A stretch of DNA of 64,000 nt, taken from positions 11,993,076 through 12,057,075 of the forward strand of contig OX345637.1 of assembly GCA_947044365.1 (NCBI GenBank), read 5' to 3'. Below are positions 1-11,970 of the stretch, piece by piece. Both the position numbers and the translations under genes were made by a program. Position 1 is the stretch's first letter. Every line of letters begins with the position of its first letter. Source of the DNA: Petrosia ficiformis (taxonomy: Eukaryota; Porifera; Demospongiae; Haplosclerida; Petrosiidae). The notes beneath the pieces were generated by a model that worked only from the letters and a program-made list of their open reading frames with translations, did not search any database and was not told where the DNA came from.

Positions 1-1242
1 GTTGCTGTAAAATGAACATGAAGTACAAGGATAATACTACTCTCTTAATGAATTCACCTTACGTACTCCAGTAAATGGCAAATCACTGACCTTTATGTCA
101 TTATATTCTTGGACTGTTGTATTTGAAGTTATCATTATTCTTAATAAATGAGATATATACTTACCCATTTAATTGTACTAATTTATTGTATGTGGTATGG
201 AGTGTATATAATATATATAATTATATTCCGAGGTAAAGACAAGGAGTTTATCACTCCATCACCATGTGGAGTCTTATAGACTAAGTAATATATATTTAGA
301 CTTCATTATACACCATGTCACAAAATTGGATTGCTATAGTAATGGAGTCTATTAATTTCTAGATCATGTGACATAGCCAGAACTGATATGGTAACAGAGC
401 GTATTAATATTCTATATCATGTGACATAGCTAGAACTGATATATATTCTCTTGGTTTAGATATTGCTGTGATTGGTTTATACTTCTCATAACTATGTTGC
501 ATATTTTTTTTCCTTACAGGAGGGTTCATTCTTCAATATGACACTGACTGGAACAGTGTCTGATGCCATTTACATATGAAAGGTTACTGAAAGATTTTCT
601 GACCAGCTGTTTTATCTGGTCTATTAATGGACTTCAATTGACATCTTCCAGTTCTACATCTCTAAGGTACTTTTATATCACTAGAATGTCCTTTTCTCTC
701 TGCCTTGTTGTTATATGTAGTATCTCTTCTGTTAATTCAATACTACTCATCATGAATAATGTAGTTTTTAGAATGTTATATACTTGTATTATGTGATTGA
801 GGTTTTGCGTATGACAATTTACAACATTACAACGAAACAATCAATCTTAATAAACTAGTTTGTAGAGAAAACTGACTGCATAAGAATTAATTCCTTTTAG
901 TAATCAATGCAGAACCCTCGCCACAAATGTGCAAGAACGACTATTGACAAGAAAATAATAATTGCATACTATGCTTGACTGTTATACAATTATTATACTT
1001 ATACACACTGTATATACATGTATTTATAGCACTTTCACGCCTAACATCAAAGGTACCAACTGTTCTATATTTTCCATATAGCACACTTTTTTTACCACAT
1101 CCTGTTCTATATTTTCCGGATGTTGCTTATAACACTAGAAAACAACGCGCTTACCTCGGGTTTAGTGCAAGAACACTAAGTACTTCATTTTTCTTCTCCA
1201 TTGCATCAATCCAAAGTACTATAAACCAGTTAAAGCACATAT

Positions 1243-1338
1243 ACATATAATATTATGTATTAGTTAAAGCACCGGTGTGAGTGTTGTATGGGAAATATAG
1301 CACTGGGGGTGCTTTAACTAATACATAATATTATATGT
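1243..1338. repeat. Perfect 31-bp inverted repeat hairpin
   Basis: The arms 1243-1273 and 1308-1338 are exact reverse complements, separated by 34 nt. The outer part of the arms reads ACATATAATATTATG and the inner part TTAAAGCACC. The shape fits a small MITE or fold-back. I found no clear target-site duplication. Confidence 0.75.
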
Positions 1339-1699
1339 CCCAGCAAGAGTACATAATTCCTAGTATAAGAAGTGCAGTCCTTTATAAACAGTTTTGTGAC
1401 TTCAATCACAAGCGAATTGGTAGAGCTAGAAATTGACAGTCATGGCAGAAAGCTCAGAGCCAGCTTGATGTTCTAGTGACCACTTCAACTGTACTTGATT
1501 TCAAGCTGTGATTCAACAGCATCCATGTACTCTTTTGCTACCAGAAGTCTTGTAAAAGTAGTGAAACAGCAAACATGAGTTGTAAAAATTATTAATTTTA
1601 TAACCGAATATAACTGCAGCCACACCCTTTCGTTTGGAGGAGGAAGGGTCTAGTAACAGCAGCACGAATGAGACTGTTGTGAAGAGTACGAATGAGCTG

Positions 1700-2175
1700 T
1701 GGCGGAATTCTTGTAGTGTCGAGGCTAGATGTTCGTGAGGAAGGATGGAATGTCTGGACAAACTCGCACCCAGAACTGGGGAAACATGTCACAGGAAGTC
1801 ACATGACTTTCCATGCATACTATTATAATTATTTGACGTGTACTGTCATTTGCATCAATCTTGCAACAAAAAATGTCAAAGCGGGAATGGGTGTGGTATA
1901 ACATTTAGCCAATCAATTTACTCTGATCATGTGGTGTTTGCTGTAATGTTTACTATTGTAAGTATAATTACGTCATCTCCGGTTTGAGAGCGCCGTTGCA
2001 AAATTACTGGAAACGACAGTACATGTAACGTACGTTAGGCAGAGTTAACATGATCACATGATAGAAATAATCTTATTGGTCTGCATGAAATCGGTGCAGA
2101 AACCCAGTTTTGGGCGTGAGTTTGGACATACGTTCCATCCTTCCTCGTGAACGTCTGGCCTTCAGACTAGAATTC
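1700..2175. repeat. Inverted repeat pair (fold-back or MITE remnant)
   Basis: Sequence at about 1700-1785 (containing GAGGAAGGATGGAA) is repeated in reverse complement at about 2093-2175. The arms are ~75-80 bp with mismatches and small gaps, separated by ~310 bp. The short ORFs here are not supported. Confidence 0.6.
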
Positions 2176-2680
2176 CTACTACATTGTTCTACGTGAATAA
2201 TTAGCCACAAAAATGCAAACGTAGTAATCACCTTGAAAAACATGGCTGAAAAGAAGTGTGAATCGAGTGTGCAGAATATTCTTGTTAGCTTATTGAAAAA
2301 GGAGCAAAGATTAGTGATATCAGAGTTCATGATATGACAAAACTATCTTAACTATTCCTAAAATTCCATCACATAAAACTACCAGTATCTAACAAATCTT
2401 GAGGATTTATGCTACTCTCCTGTGTTTTCAACAATTCCTTCCAAACAGTAATGACTTCCAGAGGAAGAGAACATAAGGTCACTTTCTCATACTTTTTCTT
2501 CTTCTCTGACAAATCATGTTCACAAGTAAGGCCATGCTTATTCACGTGTGTAGCGAGCCCCACCTTTTTCTGGTAATTAAACTTCCAGGTTTACAGTAAT
2601 TAAATTCCACTTCCACAACTTGCTTACTAGACAGACCCTTCCCCGGCATCCTCCAAGCAAAAGGTGTGGCCGTTGTTTAT

Positions 2681-2801
2681 AGCTTAGCAAACAACACATC
2701 CACATTGTGGTTCAACTTGTGTATATATATATATGTAGCCAAATAAGTACATGTATGTGTATATCGTGGTTAAGCTGAGATAGAACCTTTGCATAAAGAA
2801 A
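2681..2801 (+). promoter_or_regulatory. Upstream region of the AIG1-like gene, duplicated at 9665-9790
   Basis: This lies just 5' of the GTPase ORF and contains a TA-rich tract (tgtatatatatatat) followed by 'aagctgagatagaacctttg'. The same sequence, with scattered changes, is found at 9665-9790, where the TA tract is a cleaner TATATAAG. Two copies in front of two different genes suggest a mobile or duplicated promoter plus 5' UTR. A 3' splice site (ctcttag) lies immediately before the ATG at 2838, so a 5' UTR intron is likely. Confidence 0.55.
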
Positions 2802-2837
2802 TTGTTGCACTCTATCTAACTTTCACACTCTTAGGTA

Positions 2838-3946
2838 ATGGCTACTCCCAAGGATGAATATTTCAATGTTTTGCTTGTGGGAAGAAGTGGACTGGGGAAA
2901 AGCAGCACCGGCAATAAACTTATTAAAGGACATTGTGAAAGTGAGCACAACAATATCATTCAATATGTAGGACAGCTTGGTGGACTTCTCAAGCTATGTA
3001 AGGCAGAAACCCACACATTTCTTGAAAGAAAACCTGCTTCTTATGTATCTTGCATTAAGCAGTGTGAAATTCTTCTAAACAAGAAAGAAAAGGTACGTGT
3101 GCTTGATACTATGGGATTTGGTGACTCTAATGATAGTAAGGATCTTGACGTTATACAGCAAACCTTAGATTGTTCGTTAGTGTAATACGTATTCAAATGT
3201 TAATGATTATACAATTTGAACGTTTTCTTTATTTTTTGCCTGTTCGTGGGACTTTGGTAACTGCAGATAGACACGTACAAGATGAAATTAAAGTTATGCA
3301 CCATTTCTTTGGGAATGATATTTTCGAAAGCATGATTTTAGTCGTCACAGCACAAAAACTTTACCAGGCTATTGGATATTTAGATGAGATGAAACTAGAA
3401 ACTGAGCAAGCATTTACAGAAGCCATGAAACTAGCTTTACCTAAAAATGGCCCTATTCCTAAATGCCCTCCACTGCTGTACATTCCCATTGAAGATAATG
3501 GTGGACTGCTGGAGACAATAAAGTCTATTTCTATGGTTAAGCCATTAGAGTTTGGTGAATTTAACAAGGATACTTGTAAAAAGTGTGCCGCAAAATTACT
3601 GTATATTCCTGAGTCCGAAAAGAAGACACAACCTGACCCATGTGATGAACTCGATGCTGTTGAAATTAATGGAAAACGCATTCCATTGGATAAGTCTACA
3701 TGTCATCCTGCTTTCATTCCAAAATATTCAACTTGGGAAAAAATCGGTGGAGTTATATTTTGCACTATTACATTAGGTTTATCTATACCATTTGGTGGAG
3801 GAAGGGCAGTTTTCAGTACAGTTGAAATATGTATCAAATGCAATAAAATGCCTGGTGAAAGTCAAGGCTGTCTTACAGTTGGGCAGGATTATAAAGAAGT
3901 AAAAACACATCATAGTTATAGAGTTGACAAATTTGAGACAAAGTAG
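2838..3946 (+). CDS. AIG1/GIMAP-type GTPase-like protein, frameshifted
   Basis: Predicted cytosolic or membrane-associated GTP-binding protein of the AIG1/GIMAP class, a family linked to immune cell survival and pathogen response in plants and animals. The first frame (2838-3182) has a P-loop LLVGRSGLGKSSTGNKL and a G3-like VLDTMGFGDS. Coding continues one frame back from about 3182 to 3946 with FLYFLPVRG and an ILVVTAQ strand where AIG1 proteins have G4. No NKxD-type G4 is visible. The C-terminal ~130 residues carry two CxxC pairs (CKKC, CIKC) and a hydrophobic glycine-rich segment (FCTITLGLSIPFGGG). The two frames overlap and both read as coding, so a 1-base indel (true mutation or assembly error) explains the break better than an intron. 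The start is the ATG just after a 3' splice site. It is the only clear ORF inside the repeat array. Confidence 0.75.
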
Positions 3947-3959
3947 TGTCGCAACTACA

Positions 3960-5822
3960 CACTTGACTTTGAAATTACATTTTAAAATAATTCAGTGATT
4001 GTATTTTATGTCAATGATATTATAAATGAACTACATGTTTTAAGACTGCATATAATCATAATTATTTTATTGGCTCTGTGTTGTAGCCAGCATTACTTCA
4101 AGTTTAGTAGGTTTGTAGTAGCTCTTAGCAATAGTCTTCTAGTAATACAGTCTCTTACTAGTAGAAGTCCTACCAAAATCGACAGACAACAACTGAGAGT
4201 CATTAAAATAGGCATAAATGCAGAATGTACTGTATGTGCTTACAAAAATCCTTTCATTTTGTTTTCTTGTTGTCTTGCCTAAAAGCTGGTAATGCTTTTT
4301 ATTACATTATAATCATAAAATAAGTCATCATTCAGTCTGTAGTGATAATACCACAGAAATTAAGCTAGGGAGTGTAACATGTGGTATGTCTAATTAATCG
4401 TTGGTAACGAAAAGAATGTTGTTTATAGTACTAAGGCATACAGTACTTTATAAAGAATGTTGTTTATAGTATTAAGGCATACAGTACTTTATAATATAAG
4501 AATAGCCCTTTGTGGTATATCTTAAACACACAAACTGTAAACAGTTCTAGGAATCAATATACTTGTAACACCTCCTACATAATGATATATGTACATATTA
4601 ATGTTATATAGCTGAATATTTGAAAGCTCCCCTATATAATAAGTGAGAATGTACTTTTACATTGTATAACTGTAATTTACAGTTTGTTCTCCTAAGTTTC
4701 ACTATTAATTGGTCGAGTATTTTACTTAATTCTAAAGTAAATAAAATAATAGATTAGTATTAATAATGCATAAGACTACTTTTCATAGGCTAAAAGATGA
4801 AGTTGTTGTAAAAGGAACACGAAAGTACAAGGATAATTTTATTCTCTTAATGCATTTATCTTACTCCAGTAAATGGCAAGTCACTGATCTTTCTGTCATT
4901 ATTTTTGGACTTATGTATTTTGTCATCAATGTTCTTAACAAATGAGACATACTTACCCTTTTACTTGGACTAATTTATTATATGTGTTGTGGAGTATATA
5001 TATATACCGGTATATATATTCCGTGGTAAAGACAAGGAGTTTATCATTCCACCACCACGTCTAATAACACATATAGACTCTGTTAAATAAGTAATATTGA
5101 TGCTTCTATATCTTTAGGTTATACACTGTGTCACAAAATTGGTTTGCTATGGTAACAGAGTCTATTAATTTCTGTCATATGACATACGTAGTTAGAGCTG
5201 ATATGTATTTTGTAGTGCTCTCTTTGTTTACATAATGCTATGATTTTAAGGTTTTTACTTTTTACTTCTCATAACTGTGCTACATTTACATTGTGTGTTG
5301 GCTAGTGTAATCACTAGGCAGACATTAGTTATCTTGATTAGCATATGCATATTAAAATATCTTTTTTCTTACAGGAGGGTTCATTCTTTAGCATAACACT
5401 GGAGCAGTGTCTGTTGCCATTTACATATATGAAAGGTTGCTGAAACATTCTCTGGGCCAGCTGTTTTATCTGGTCTGTTCATGTGACATATTCCAGTTCT
5501 ATCGTTAGGTACTGTTATATCACTACTCTAAATAGAATGTCCTTTCCTCTCTGACTTGTTGTTATTATATGCTAATCAAGATAACTAATGTTAATTCAAT
5601 ACTATTCATCATGAATAATGTACTTTTAAGAATGTTGTATTATATGATTGAGGTTTTACACATTACAACAACGGAAATAATCAATCATAATAAACTAAAT
5701 ATTAATTCCTTTTAGAAGTATGTTCTAGAATAATTTAATTTGTTTTAGGCTGACCTGGACTATTTGTAAGGTATTGTGAAATTGTACTATAACTAAATTT
5801 AATAGAACAACACTAAACTTAT
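3960..5822 (+). repeat. Repeat-array blocks D, F, A, B and C
   Basis: Block D (about 4070-4280, around GCTCTGTGTTGTAGC) follows the GTPase gene directly. Block F (about 4319-4577) begins near 'cattcagtctgtagtg' and ends at 'cagttctaggaatcaatata'. Then come A (4789-4860), B (about 4985-5060) and C (5376-5520). F recurs at 7513, 29491, 32391, 33417, 34384, 37355 and 39731. No gene is supported here. Confidence 0.7.
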
Positions 5823-5824
5823 AT

Positions 5825-6408
5825 CTTAGAGGACTGAGCTTGTTTTTCAAACTTCTTCCCATTTCCAACACTGGCGTCTCTGTTGCATATATTTTGGCCA
5901 CCATTCACTTTCTTTACCCCAAACCTGGCTCCTTTTCTGAAATGGAGTACTACTTATACCAACTTGCTTACCGGGACTTGAAAGTCCCCAAGCTCTTCGT
6001 AGGATTAAATCAAATGCAGTGCTCTCCCTCTTTTGACTGGAACTGGGGCAAACAAAATGACCCCACTGCATGTTGGCACCAGTTAAATCCATGATTTCAG
6101 GTTTTACAGCAAGGGAAATGCCTCAGCTACCCACCAGAGCATGTGGACGGGGTCACTAAAACCACAAATTGCATAGGCGACGAGGGGAATGCACCCCCTT
6201 CAAACCTCCATTAACGGGGGGACACCCCCTTTAAAATCCCCCATATTCGTTATTTAGGCCAAAAGACGGCTGAAAAACCATCAACCTTTTTAGCCATTTT
6301 CATGGGCTTGTCCCTGACACCAATTACAAGCATTTGGAGTGCTTCGTAATAGTAGGAACACACTCCGAACCATGTAGGGGTCAAATGTCACATAATCAGT
6401 CCTCTAAG
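5825..6408. mobile_element. piggyBac-like DNA transposon remnant (TTAA type)
   Basis: The ends CTTAGAGGACTGA (5825-5837) and its reverse complement (6396-6408) form terminal inverted repeats. The right end reads TTAA-CCCTTAGAGG when inverted, which is the piggyBac style (TTAA target, terminus CCCT). The left end is decayed (TTATAT for TTAACC). Internal DNA is more GC-rich than the surroundings and open in both strands at 5840-6094, but I cannot assign those frames to transposase. The element interrupts the junction between blocks C and D. Confidence 0.55.
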
Positions 6409-6410
6409 GG

Positions 6411-9400
6411 TTAAGGCTGCATATAAATATTATTATGTTAGCTCTGTGTTGTAGCTGTTACAAGCAGCAGAAGTCCTACTAAGGTTGACAAACAGCCATT
6501 AAAATATGCATAAAAGCAGAACACAATGCGCTTCCTTTGTTGTGTTTTTGTGTTGACTAAAAAATGGTAGTACTTTGTTTGGGTTGCTAACACTTCTGTA
6601 TAGGTTTCTGAGAACTGTTGGTAACAGAAATACATACACAATGTATCGTAACCCTCCCCCTTTGCAATGAGGGTTATTGATTATCCAATACAGTAGAAAG
6701 ATCAAAACATAATTACATGTAGTGTAAGCTGATTATGTCATTAAACAATGTCGCCACTCGGTCTGGAAGAGTGATACCACAGAATATGGAGAGTGTGACT
6801 AGTGACGTAATACACAACTACAAAGCTCATGAAAATGACCTAATATGGTCATATATAAAATTCAATTTAATCTGTGTTATGACACCATAGAAGAGAGAAT
6901 GAGATGTGGGATATATGTATTTTAATCGTCCATAACCAGAGAATGTTGTTTATAGTATTAGGGCAATACTTTATAATATGGGAATATCTCTATGGTATGT
7001 GTGGTACAATCAGACTATATAAACAGTTCCAGGAATCAATATTTGTAACACATCCTGCATCTTGATTTATTCCCTACCACAGTATACACTTCAGAAAAGT
7101 GTTAGAGACAAGGAGAACAGAATGATTTAAAGCCATATTACATGTAAATGTACATACACACACATGCACATATACAGTACTGGCTTTTGGTACGTGCTAG
7201 GCACTTGTTTTTCTAATTTGCTTAATTTATACTTAAAAATTATAAGCTACTCTGTATAACTTTGATTGATTTTTTTTAACCATTTTATAAGCATGATTAT
7301 TGTTAATTTGTGATGTATCATATCGTGGTAGCAATATGTAATGCTATTATGTAATACAGTTAAACACATAAGACATGTAGTTAATTATATATAATCTGAT
7401 TTTGCACGTCATAAAACAAATGTTGTTACTCAGTCTGGAAAAGTGATGCCACAGAATAGAGAGTGTGAGTAGCATACCTACATAACTGATTATTATAATA
7501 TTATTATGGTGATAAAATAAGTCGTCATTCAGTCTGTGGTGAAAGTACCACAGAAATTAAGCTAGGGAGTGTAGCATGTGGGGCATGTCTAATATAATTG
7601 TTGGTAACAAAGAGAATGTTGTTTATAGTACTAAGGCATACAATATTGGAATAGCCCCTTGTGGTATATCTTAAACACACAAACTGTAAACAGTTCCAGG
7701 GATCAATATAGTTGTAACACCTGATGATCAATACATATCAACGTTATAGCTAATTTATAAAAATTGAAACCTCTGAGATTCCCTTTTAAAATAAGTGAGA
7801 ATGTAGATTGTATTACAGTGAAATTTGTAGTTTATTCTCTTGAGCTTATTCCACTCCAAAGGGTTTGTCGAGTATTATACCTTTATAGATTAACAAACTC
7901 TACTTTTCACAGGCTAAAAGATGTAAAGTGAACATAAAGGTACAAGGATAATACTATATATTCTCTTAATGAATTCACCTTACTCCAGTAAATGGCAAGT
8001 GACTACATTTCTGTTATTCTTTTCAGTATAATTATTGTATTTTGTCTTATCATCAGCTGCTCAGCCCACATTTTATGAAACGTTTTGAGTTCCCTACCAA
8101 GTAAATATGGACAATACACTTCAGAATATTGTTAATTGACTGAGATGACAAAAATGAAAGATAAAGAGAACAAACTGATTGAAAGCCACACTATATGCAC
8201 ACATGGATTAGGACCTATATTTGCATGTACATACATGTATATCATTGACAGGAAGCAGAATGAAGTTCAAGTCTCCATAATTCTTATGAAAAAGAATTAT
8301 TACTCTAAAACTTTTTTCTCCAGATGTGGTAAATGGATTAACAGTCAATTGACAATAAATCTAATTTTAATTTCTAGCTATTTCAATATAAAATACTGCT
8401 TGTGAATGATAACATGAATTATTAATATCAATACATATCAATAGCGATATTTTCATTCAATACAATTATATATGCAATATTGGTTTTTATGTGTATTGAT
8501 ACACTTGAATAGGCAACCTGGTTTTTCTAATTTCCCTAATTGTATACCTATTAGCAATTATAATAAGCTAGTGTGCATAAATTTGATTCATTTCATTTAC
8601 CATTTACTGACAACTATAACCAAACACATATATTTACATTTCTTGGCAGTTATATGCATTACTAATTTTTAATCATATAGCATATCCATAGAGGCATTAC
8701 AACTGTTGTTACTTTAAAAAAATGGGGTAATCTCAGTATTATTACTACTAGTATACTAGTAGTAATAATACTGGTTAACTCATAACAAGTTGTTAAATAT
8801 ACATGTATATGTCACATGACATCCTTATTTGTGGTATCACTCACTATGTAGCATAATTAAAGTCTATTGAAAGATCAGGCTCACCCCACCCTAGTCAGCT
8901 CAATACGAATGGTCTGTGATTTTGCTTGCTTCCTGGAAAGCCATTTTGATGAACAATTGGTTTGTTCTCCTATTCAGTTCTTGCATGCTTAGGCTCACCT
9001 CTCTGATAATCATCAGTTATTCGATCTCAACAGTGTTTTTACAATTTGTCACTATTAATGGCACTATTTATTGGGTATTCTCATCACCATGGTGAATACT
9101 AGTTACATAATAAACGTAAACACTCAGTAACATACTATTGTATTACCCTGGATTATCGACTCAAATTCTATGTCAGGCAATCAATCAAGTGATACTGAAA
9201 TTCATTAGCTCTTCCATGAAAAGTCCTATTGATAATGACTTTTGTAATATAGTAAAATATTCAAAATGTTTATTTATACATTATGATTTTGGTCATATGA
9301 GGTGAGCCAAGTTCATCTCACCCATGAAAATAATGCCACCACTCAGTCTGGAAGAGTGATATCACAGAATATAGAGAGTGTGAGAAGTGATGTAATACAC

Positions 9401-9660
9401 CTAATAGCTCATGAAAATGACCTAATATGATCATAACACAAATCCTGCCAGTCAGTATACCACAGAAAGGGAGTATGACATTGGGAGGTTTCATCATCCA
9501 TAGTACTAGTGATAAGAATGTTGTTTTTAATATTAGCCCAATACTTCATAATATAGGAATATCCCTATGGTATATGTGCAGACTATATAAACAGTTCCAG
9601 GAATTTAATACTTGTAACACCTGCTACATCTTAACACATGGATCGTGCATACATCATCTG
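6411..9660 (+). repeat. Repeat-array blocks D, E, F, A and E
   Basis: D resumes at 6411 right after the TTAA element. E copies lie at about 6749-7055 and 9333-9622, a short E at about 7425-7475, F at about 7513-7722 and A at 7914-7990. E and F are related to each other: both have a CAGTCTG-GTGATACCACAG head and a TATAAACAGTTCCAGGAAT tail. About 8800-9330 is an unrelated insertion with no recognisable coding. No gene is supported. Confidence 0.65.
8734..8773. repeat. Perfect 40-bp palindrome
   Basis: CAGTATTATTACTACTAGTA is followed directly by its exact reverse complement with no spacer. It could extrude as a cruciform or represent the end-to-end joint of a small fold-back. Confidence 0.85.
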
Positions 9661-9664
9661 GATG

Positions 9665-9790
9665 TTATCACTTAGCAACCAGCATATCCCCATTCCGGTT
9701 CAACTGTGTATATAAGAGCCACATAAGAACATTCAGGTTATCGCAGTTAAGCTGAAATAGAACCTTTGCGTAAACAACTCTTTCTAGAAG
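9665..9790 (+). promoter_or_regulatory. Second copy of the promoter seen at 2681, with TATA box
   Basis: TATATAAG at 9709-9716 is followed by 'aagctgaaatagaaccttt', matching the region upstream of the AIG1-like gene. It precedes the orphan gene at 9879-11077 and directly follows an E block, so transcription likely starts near 9735-9745. Confidence 0.55.
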
Positions 9791-9878
9791 TTTTTCACAC
9801 ACCATGTATATAATTTAAATCACCTATGTATAATTATTATAATTATATAGGTGACTGAAATATTCTATTACTTGGAGA

Positions 9879-11077
9879 TGTTGGCTACATCAACAAAACA
9901 CAAACACATTCCTCCAAAAGTGCTAGTCAAATCGATTTTATGGCCAGAGGTATTATGTAATTTTTATATTATATGCTATTGTTATCACTCCTGATTTTTA
10001 CTATAGGCAATGCTAAAAATACTTCAAGAAACCTTTTCAATTTTAACAGTTCAATCACTGCAGTGTTATCTTGAACATTCCCTAGCTCCAATTGGTTCCG
10101 AAGATATTTAAGTTTACTTCATAATTCATAATGCATTTATTTCATAATTCTTTTGCCTGTTTTGAATAGTGTGAAGATTGTAGTGGCGAAATAATGTTTA
10201 TCGTTATCCTATATATAGCCTAGTCTCGCGGGCCAGCCGCTTTGCTAGAGGACGAAGGGGTTCTTCCTGCTCTAGCGAAGGGGCTGGCCGCGATGCTAGG
10301 GCAGATATCACAACAGTTCTACTACAAAAGGCAGTTGATTACTTTTACAAAGATTTTTCCCCAATTTCAACAACTGATATACTTTTGGCTGATTCATCTG
10401 GTAACAAGATAGAAATTTCAAATCCAAAAGAATGGAAATTGATTGATTACTACTCAAGGAATGGTTTTAAGCCGAGTCATCATAAGTTGTACACTATGTT
10501 GCTTTCATCAAAGGTATTTAATATGTTGCAAGACTTTTTAAAATTGTTGATATAATTCATAGATGAATGTAGAGTAGGATAATGATGTCAAACAAGAACA
10601 CCAATTGCAAGATGAAATACCAAAGAGTAGTATGGGTGGGTACAACTGTGATATTGTATTTTTTCTATAATCTATACTAATTGTTTCATAGACTGCACTG
10701 AAGCCATCATTGCTTTTTGTATTGAATGTAGTAGAAAGTATCGAACATATGTTCCTGATAGCATTTGTTCTCTACCCAATGGAGGCTTAGTATCAAATAA
10801 AGAGCCACAATTAAAATGCCCCATCTTAGACTGCCTAATCTTATGGGTGTTCCAATCTGTAACAAATCTGCCTAGTTCTTCTCGGATTAAACTTCCAAAT
10901 GATTATCTGACAGTAGCTATCTCTATAAAGGAAAATGTTTTAGTTTGTCTATTTTACTTACACATGAAAAGGAATGGCAGGATTAAAGTGCATGTCCTTC
11001 AAAAATCATTTCCTCCCAATATAGTATACGAATATAATATTCATATAATTATTTGGCATCTCATATATTTAAGGTAA
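9879..11077 (+). CDS. Unrecognised multi-exon gene, structure partial
   Basis: I do not recognise this protein. Well-supported exons are 10305-10513, 10578-10635 and 10692-11077. Their phases (0, then 1) join without stops. The first encodes a soluble, evenly charged stretch with DYFYKDFSPIS and DILLADSSGNK. The last encodes CTEAIIAFCIECSRKY, with Cys pairs that could bind zinc, and further Cys at LKCPILDCL. A candidate start exon is 9879-9950 (ATG, donor gtattat). How it joins 10305 is unclear, as the stretch 10009-10110 is open but lacks a convincing donor. The acceptor at 10303-10304 lies at the edge of a small GC-rich hairpin element (about 10228-10302). The gene may be real, recently altered, or decaying. 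Stop at 11077. Confidence 0.5.
10228..10302. mobile_element. GC-rich hairpin MITE
   Basis: CCTAGTCTCGCGGGCCAGCC at the left and its imperfect reverse complement ending GCGATGCTAGG at the right form a fold-back with a short loop, far richer in GC than its surroundings. Its TAGTCT start resembles other hairpins at 42592 and 57423. Confidence 0.6.
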
Positions 11078-11202
11078 TAAATAGATCAACATTATTTTGT
11101 AATTAGAGTTTGCAATTTCCAGCCACAAAACTCTTCGAGAGTAACTATATATTTAATACAAACAATTAAAGGTAATAAATAGATCAACATTATTTTGTAA
11201 AA
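11073..11202 (+). repeat. Direct duplication of ~97-bp period
   Basis: A ~31-bp segment beginning AAGGTAATAAATAGATC occurs at about 11073 and again at about 11170. The first copy straddles the stop of the preceding gene. From 11208 to 11450 both strands are open and more GC-rich, with an internal repeat (CCCATCAATGCAGCC twice), but I see no assignable protein. Confidence 0.6.
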
Positions 11203-11651
11203 GAATTATGATAATACACATACCCATCAATGCAGCCCATGGATACGCCTCATTACCCATCAATGCAGCCATGGATACGTCTATATTCCGCGCACGTATA
11301 CCCACGCCGCCCGAACATGAAGGAGAAATGAACGAGAATGTCGCTAGGGGCTTCCGTAATTTTTTCATAGTACCTGCAGATATCATCACCATACTTGCAG
11401 ACCAGAATTTTACTATGAATGCGATTGTAATGGTGCTAGAATCATTTTGATAATTTAACAACCCAAAAAAAGAAAAAAGATTTGTCTGGAAAATAATAAT
11501 AATACTATGACAGTTTTGCTACTTGCCGGTTCTCTATCTTAAAGATGATCTCTAGCTGTCTAGAATATTTTGTTAGTCATAAAAACACTAGATATCAAAA
11601 GATGGGTATATTAAGACTTGTCTCCATAATTTTAGCAGAGATTTCAGCCAG

Positions 11652-11952
11652 TGGCAGTGGCATAGCTACACCCGGGCCTGGCGGGTCTGGGCCCGGGGAT
11701 CAGATCAAATTTTAACCGTGTAATATTCACGTGGTTCACGTGTCAAGTTTGATGGGCTTTCAGAAGCGAAGTAAAGGTAGACTGCGGACTATGTTTAACT
11801 GTTTAGATGTGAATCAGTCAGATTCTTGTGTTTCTAAGCGACAAAGGCAGCAGCATAGTGACGAAACCGATGAACAGGAGGATGCACCTATGGGGGTAGA
11901 TCAGTGTCAAAATTATGCATGGTATAAAATTGTACAATTTTATACCATCTAA
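11652..11952 (+). mobile_element. hAT-like left end with remnant ORF
   Basis: CAGTGGCATAGCTAC at about 11658 resembles the terminal repeat of many hAT elements (CAGTGGCGTAGC). Downstream, an ORF at 11731-11952 encodes a hydrophilic polypeptide with a basic KRQRQQHSDE patch, like the N-terminal leaders of hAT transposases. No right end was found nearby. A younger hAT (11971) follows directly. Confidence 0.45.
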
Positions 11953-11970
11953 TAACCATAATGTATTTTC

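Larger units (their letters stand above)
1..2650 (+). repeat. First repeat unit of a degenerate tandem array
   Basis: Up to about 850 this carries three blocks that recur later in the window. Block A is at 1-60, the segment beginning with 'aaatgaacatgaagtacaag'. Block B is the 'gtaaagacaaggagtttatc' stretch near 230-270. Block C is at about 518-690, starting after 'ttacag' with GAGGGTTCATTC and ending near 'ctctaaggtac'. The same blocks in the same order occur near 4.8-5.7, 27.6-31, 33.8-34.9, 37.8-38.7 and 40.2-41 kb. No open frame is conserved across copies. From 850 to 2650 there is no gene, only the inverted repeats listed separately. Confidence 0.7.

Noticed and set aside
3136..3270. An intron from GTAAGG to CTGCAG joining the two frames of the AIG1-like gene
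   Set aside because: The phase works, but it would remove the FLYFLPVRG segment expected after the G3 motif; a one-base shift at about 3182 keeps all coding-looking sequence.
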